In this document: one piece after another, positions 58,601 through 64,000 of the stretch
Layout of the letters: the number at the start of each line of letters is the position of its first letter
Numbering within the stretch: position 1 is the stretch's first letter
Source of the DNA: Cyanoderma ruficeps
Lineage: Eukaryota > Chordata > Aves > Passeriformes > Timaliidae
DNA length: 64,000 bases
Assembly: GCA_008694505.1 (NCBI GenBank)
Contig: VZDJ01000116.1
Span: 22,377,501-22,441,500 of the forward strand
Direction of reading: 5' to 3'
The notes under the pieces: generated by a model
The model's database searches: none
What the model was told of the DNA's origin: nothing
The model's input: only the letters and a program-made list of their open reading frames with translations
Translations under genes and position numbers: made by a program

Positions 58601-61600
58601 GATGAGGGCTGAATCCCAGATGCAAAGCTCCTGCTCTCTACAGCTCTCCCAGGAAGATGCCTTCCCCAGGATCTTGGACTCATGTGGGATGGAGACTGCC
58701 CAGCTGTGCATTGTCCCAAAACCTAGTTGGGCCAGCACGGGCAGAGGAGCTGGGGGAAGACAAGGGGTGGCAGCTCTGCCTGGGCTGCCAGATTTTCTCT
58801 AGCCAGGAAGGTCTGAGGCACCACAGACACCCTGGGGGCTCACAGTGACCCAGCCTGTCCTGACTCTGTGAAACCTCAGAGTAGCTCTGTGCCTGTGGAA
58901 GTGCAGGCTCATGCCTCCAGCAGACTTCAATGTTTTGTCAGGTTTTATTTTAAATCCCTGGAGTGCTGCAGTCATCCATCCCCTCTCAGCCCAGCTCCAC
59001 TGCTCTTAGACCAGCCTGCACCCTGGTGAATGTCCTTGCTGTGCAAAGCCAGTGCCTCTCTCTTCCTATTTCACCACCTTTTGCTCTGCTGATAACAACC
59101 CCTGATCCCCCCCCTCCCCTGTGCTGTTCCCTTCTCCTGCAGTGAAGGAAGGGCATGTGAGGTTCTTGGAATCAGCCTTCACACAGCCTCTGGGCACAAA
59201 CACCTGCTCCCCACTACTGGTTTGCTTTGGGACCCCCCTGATCCCTGATTTCTGTATCAGCAAAGCAATTGATCTTGGTTTCATGGTTTTGTGACAAGCT
59301 GGGCCCAAAGCTGTTTTAAATAGCAAACTACAAAACAAACATGTGTGCAGAGCATATAGACACTGAACTGCAGGAATAGGAACCAGGGACGTGCAGGGTT
59401 GTTAAAGCTCCAGCTTGTAGCAGTGCTGATAAGGCAGTTTCCAAGAAATTGCCCAGCCCTCGAATTCTAGAAGCTCTCTCTTCCCAGGTCAACAACCTTC
59501 TATGGACTGAGTCCTGGTGTCACTCTGCAAGCAAACACAGGCCAGGCAGGACCTTCTGCAAACGGTACAAAAAAGAGAACCTGTGTTGCTAAGAAGGGGC
59601 CCAGGCACTCTCTGGCATAGGAAACCAAAACACACAATGAGAAGCACATTGGTAACTCTGGTGGTTTGGGAAAGGACAAGAAAGTGTGCTTCAACTTCAT
59701 TCTTCTTCAGCCAAGCCTCCTCCTTGCCTGGGAGGGGGTGAAGGTGGCCTTGGCTGAGCTGCTGCTCTTTCTGTGCCAGCAGTGTGTGGGCTGCACTGCT
59801 GCAATATTTGGGCTCCCCCCAAGGTCTCCCCTCTTCTGGAGCACCCAGGCTGCTGCAGCACCTGCTCCCCTGCAGCTCCACACCCTGCCTTTGGCCAGCC
59901 TTAACTTCAGACAGGAGCAAAGGGGTTTTTGGGGAGCAGATTTTTCCACAGCATCCCACGGCTCCACTAGCAAAAATGTTCAGTGTGGCTCTAGTGGGAG
60001 CACAGGCAGGGCTGATTGGACCCAGTTGTTTGACTCCCTCCTTTCACGGGGATATTTTAAAATCTTTTATGCAGGTGCAGGAGTTGACACAACAGAGCAT
60101 GCACCGTGCCAGAGTCTGTCCAGCTTGTGTGTAAACACCACCAGCCCCCTTTTCAAACTCCTAGGAGTTGTTTCGTAAACACAAAATACTTCAGCTAATT
60201 TCCAAACCACGTGGGGTTTCCTCAGCAGGGCCGGTGGTGGAGGGCACGGCAGCAGCCCTGTGTCCCTGCCAGGCCTGGCAGCACAGCCAGGCAGAGGCCA
60301 CCACCTGCTGGGCCCTCCTTGGTGACTGCTGCTCAGAACCTCTCCACGGTGCCACTTGCTGCCTGCCAGGAGCACCGTGTGCATGGCACAAACCCCTCTG
60401 GCCAGCCCTGTGTCACTGACACAGCTCTGGGTAAGCCTCGTAAACAGTGAGGATGCTTAGTCAGTAGCTTTGGGCACCTGACCTGTTTCTTGCTCATTTT
60501 ATGTCTTCCAGAGTCTGTTTCTCCTCCTTACTGACCCCACAGAACAGGGTCATCTTTCTGAGCAGAGGCAAATCGCTAGAATTTTGCTAAATTGTGGAAC
60601 CTGTTATTTCCACATCGAAAATTGCTCCCACCAAAAACCAAAATGATTCTTCCAGCAGTCCATAGAAAGGGGGAATAAAATTCATGTATACTGGATGGGC
60701 AAATGCCTGAATTTTTGTGGGATCCCACACTTGCACGGGGAGTCTGGAAAGTCTTCATGGGAGACACCCCTGCATGTTTAGGGCTCTCCACAGGAGATGG
60801 TGGCAGCTCTGGCCCCAGCTCTGCTGTGCAGGCAGCACTCACGAGCAGCCAGGACAGGTCACAGGGCTGCTGCTTTTGTGAGGGTGCAAAGCCTGGCCTG
60901 GGCAATCCAGGGTCATGTTTGTCCCACTCAGATGAGTTCTGTGGCTGACCCTGACTCCTGCAGCCTTGAGATGAAGGGACGTGGCACCTGTTCTGGATGG
61001 GCACTTTGTGGATCTTGCAGTGCTGCACACTCACTGCTGCCAACTTCTCCCAGGGGTTTGTGATGCTGTAGCATGTGCATTTCTGGGGCAGAGGCTCTGG
61101 TTTTGCACCAAGCACACTGAATGCTATTGACATAGTTTCTTGACTGAGCCTTTTTTGTTTGAGCTGCTCTACCAAGCTGCCCTGAGCCTCGTCAGGGCAT
61201 GCTGGCTTGCACCTACAATGCATCAGGCTTCATCTTCCCAGTTAGCCAGGCTCTAGGAAAGTCACTGGAAGGACTCCAGTGGCTTCAAAATAGGAGTTGA
61301 CTCATGCCCCATGAGATCAAAACAAAACGTCTCTGCATATTATGGAAACGGTATCATCCATGCACGAAAGCCGCACTTCACGTTTATCATATAAAATACA
61401 TAATATTGTAAATGGACAGAAAAAGTGCACAAGGCCTGATGTGCATGAAAATTACTGGCATGTGAAAATGTCTCTTCCCATAAACACAGCTGCGGTCTGG
61501 TACGCAAGTAGGCATCCAAAACAGGGAAGCTTGATCCTTTTCTGCTCTTCTTCAAAACTCTCCCTTTCTGTAGGAGTAATTAATATCTAAACTCATCCCT

Positions 61601-64000
61601 TGTATTGTCCAGAGTGACCCAGAGCAAAGGCTCGGGGTGGAGTGGCCATTATGAGGTGGTGTGGCAGTGTGACAGGTATTTTTGGAACTCACAGACACAG
61701 CAGCAGCCCCCGAGAGCGCTGCCTGGGCCAGAGATGGGTGCTCAGAGCACCCCACGGCCAGGCTGCAGCACTTGGCTCACTCAGATCTTTGTGGGAGGTC
61801 TGAGTCTGTGGTGGAATCCTACCCCAGTGGAGCTGGCCAGGCTGTGCCGTGGTGCTCAGCAGGGCACAGTCCCTGCGATTCCCTCAGCCGACATCTGCAG
61901 CTTGATCATGTTCCAGCACGAGCTGATTGCCATGGTCCAGGGAGCAGGAGTTAGCATATCACCTTGAGGAAACGAGCAGAGGATGGTTCTGCAGCCACAG
62001 CAAATGTAACTCCGAGGAAAAAAATGAATTAATGTGGGAATTAACCAGCAATTTGTCATACAGCCTCTAGAGTCAGCTTCTGATGTTGTGAAGTGTGCCG
62101 TGAAAAGCAGTGGATGCTTCTGTACCTCCTCTGGCTACTCTGAATCTCTTCAGCACTGGGAGCAGGTGGATAACATCAAGCCTGTTCACTGCTCAGCAAT
62201 GGGAGAAGCAAGGATGAACACTACAGCTTCTGCTGCTGTCCCATCTCTGTCCAGGGGCCATGGGGCAGGCTGCAGCTCAGGCTTTCCCTCTGTGCCATGC
62301 TTCCCTCCCTGGGTGGGAAGGGCTGAGGGCACTGAGGTCTAGCTGAGGGTGCTGCAGAGGTGCTGTCTGTCCCCTCCTGGGCTGGACCTGACACACTTTC
62401 CATTTATCACTCTGCAGTGCCTCAGTGTCCTCTCCCTGTGACACCCCTGTGGCAGAAGGATCCCACCACACACCCTCCAGCAGCTGGGCCTGAATGTAAA
62501 CACAGCCAAGAGTTCAGTGACCCAGAGAGCCAAGTGAAATAATCCACCTGCACCATTTGTCCACTAGTGCCATGAAGTTATTTTTTCCCACCATTTTTTC
62601 CCCAAAGCAGGTGCAGTTCAGCACTGCTGGCCACGCTGTGCTAGCTCATCACTGATCCCCGTGCTTACAGAGAAGAGGAGCTGTGAGATGTCTGAGAGGA
62701 CTTGTGGTTCTCGTGGTCTCCTGCCTCAGTGTGAAGGGGTGACTGTGGAATGTTCCCCAGCTGAGTGGGCTGTACTGGCTCCCTGCTGGAGCAGGGAACT
62801 GGCTGACTGACCCCCAACAGATATCAGAAGACGTCCAGCTGCGATGACTAAACTCATCTTACATTCCAGAAATCCAACAAATAAATGTTTCTTGAAAATA
62901 AGCTGGTGTTTTGTTCTGGGAAATGAGCAAACCATCTTCCTGGCTGCTGGTGTGCAGAGGGCAGAGCCTTGCAAGGAACCACAGGGCACCAAGCAGTGAC
63001 ATGAACATCTTGCTTGCCCGCCCTCCCAGCTCGCCTCTCCTCCTTTGATGAGTTTGGAATGAGCTCTGGAGGTCTAGCTGCAGAGAGTAATGATGTGTGA
63101 AAGTTCACTTTCATTTTTCACTCTACTTTTTTGGAAGGTGGAACATTTTAGAGTTGACAGTACCATGCTAAAGCCATATGAGGCAAGTAACTATTTTTAA
63201 CCAGATGGAGATTATCTGAGAGTCTACTGCTGAATCATTTCAAACAAGGAAGCAATCATGGAATCCAAATGTAGGCGTGGGAGGGATGGGGGTGGGAAGG
63301 CTTTTATCAAATACTTATTCCAATAACTGTCCAACTGCTTCAAAACTTATGACCACTTAACTGAAAATGCCTGTGGCTGCATTTTACAAAATGCTCCTGC
63401 TCTGAGAGAGAGGCAGATGCTCAGGTTAGAGCAGCTTGAGAGGCTCCCTGTGCTCACCAACCCCCTTTGCATCCTGAGCTGTGCCAGACGGGAGAAGACA
63501 CTTGCCCATCTTGGCACTGCCCTTCTCTGGGCCCCCATCACCTCGTGTCAGGTGGGTGCAATGTGCTCAACTCTTCTGGGGCTACAGCCTGGGGTGAGAG
63601 GAGAAAGGGCAGTCTCAGCCCTGGACTGGATGTCCTTCCACCTGACAGTGAAAAGCACTGCTTCTGCCTCCCCTGCATTCCAGCACAGAGGCGGTGCTCC
63701 AAATAATGAGAGTTTGCCAGATGAAATTTGCCTTGTGGATAAACTGAGGAATTATTGTCACATTTGCTTTATCTGATGCGCCTCAGACTTGCAACAACAG
63801 GCTTTTCTCACAGCCATGGATGAAGGCAGCTCCTCACACAAGGAAAGGGAGAGACAGGAAGTACAACTGAGTTACAACTGCTTGACAGGCCATGCCCCAA
63901 ATGGTGTTAGAAGCCTGTCACCCTGTTGGTGTGAATTAGTGCACAGCCTATTTATAGGCACTCGGAGCACAAGGGTGGTAACCACACACACGATGTTTAG
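52625..64000. other. Downstream flank of ADRB1, distal part
   Basis: No gene was recognised. Two exon-like segments of 55 bases each, at 54,526-54,580 and 57,676-57,730, have consensus splice sites. AT-rich sequence at about 53,780-54,220 looks low in repeat content and might be regulatory. ORFs on both strands toward the end are short and without motifs. Confidence 0.5.

Noticed and set aside
60576..61223. 215-codon minus-strand ORF
   Set aside because: No recognisable family, and no splice or promoter context.

Overview
The window is bird nuclear DNA. Two things show this: copies of the avian CR1 retroposon with their diagnostic 3' ends, and one complete protein gene that is almost residue-for-residue the avian beta-1 adrenergic receptor (ADRB1), as known from turkey. 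The absence of a turkey-type receptor tail argues against a galliform. A passerine or other neoavian is my guess, but the sequence does not prove it.

Layout. Positions 1 to about 43,300 are an AT-rich, gene-poor flank with short ORFs only. It holds CR1 pieces (about 12,117-12,425, 15,055-15,188 and 18,391-18,665), an AGAAT pentamer array grown from a CR1 end (18,311-18,390), a perfect (CAT)4-GGC array (33,508-33,549), a G/T-only tract (37,083-37,279) and a possible decayed MIR SINE near 39,000. Positions 43,340-45,850 are a CpG-rich island holding the ADRB1 promoter, two tandem repeats and the single-block ADRB1 coding region (43,978-45,261). Positions 45,262-46,650 are the 3' region, with an AU-rich stretch and an AATAAA signal at 46,624. 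A 19-N assembly gap lies inside a poly-T tract at 46,951-47,020. Positions 47,021-64,000 are another gene-poor flank with small tandem repeats and a few weak exon-like signals.

Main observation. The ADRB1 reading frame ends in ESKV, the PDZ-binding end found on the mammalian receptor. The bases encoding K-V-stop also form a splice donor (AAG|GTATAG). About 0.9 kb downstream lies DNA homologous to the alternatively spliced tail exon of turkey ADRB1. It is preceded by TTACAG and starts with ATG, but two small indels break its turkey reading frame. Splicing here would give a different 34-residue tail, while the unspliced form keeps the PDZ end.

I found no convincing exon of neighbouring genes. 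In human the neighbours of ADRB1 are NHLRC2 and CCDC186. Most of the window therefore looks like regulatory or neutral intergenic DNA around a single-gene locus.
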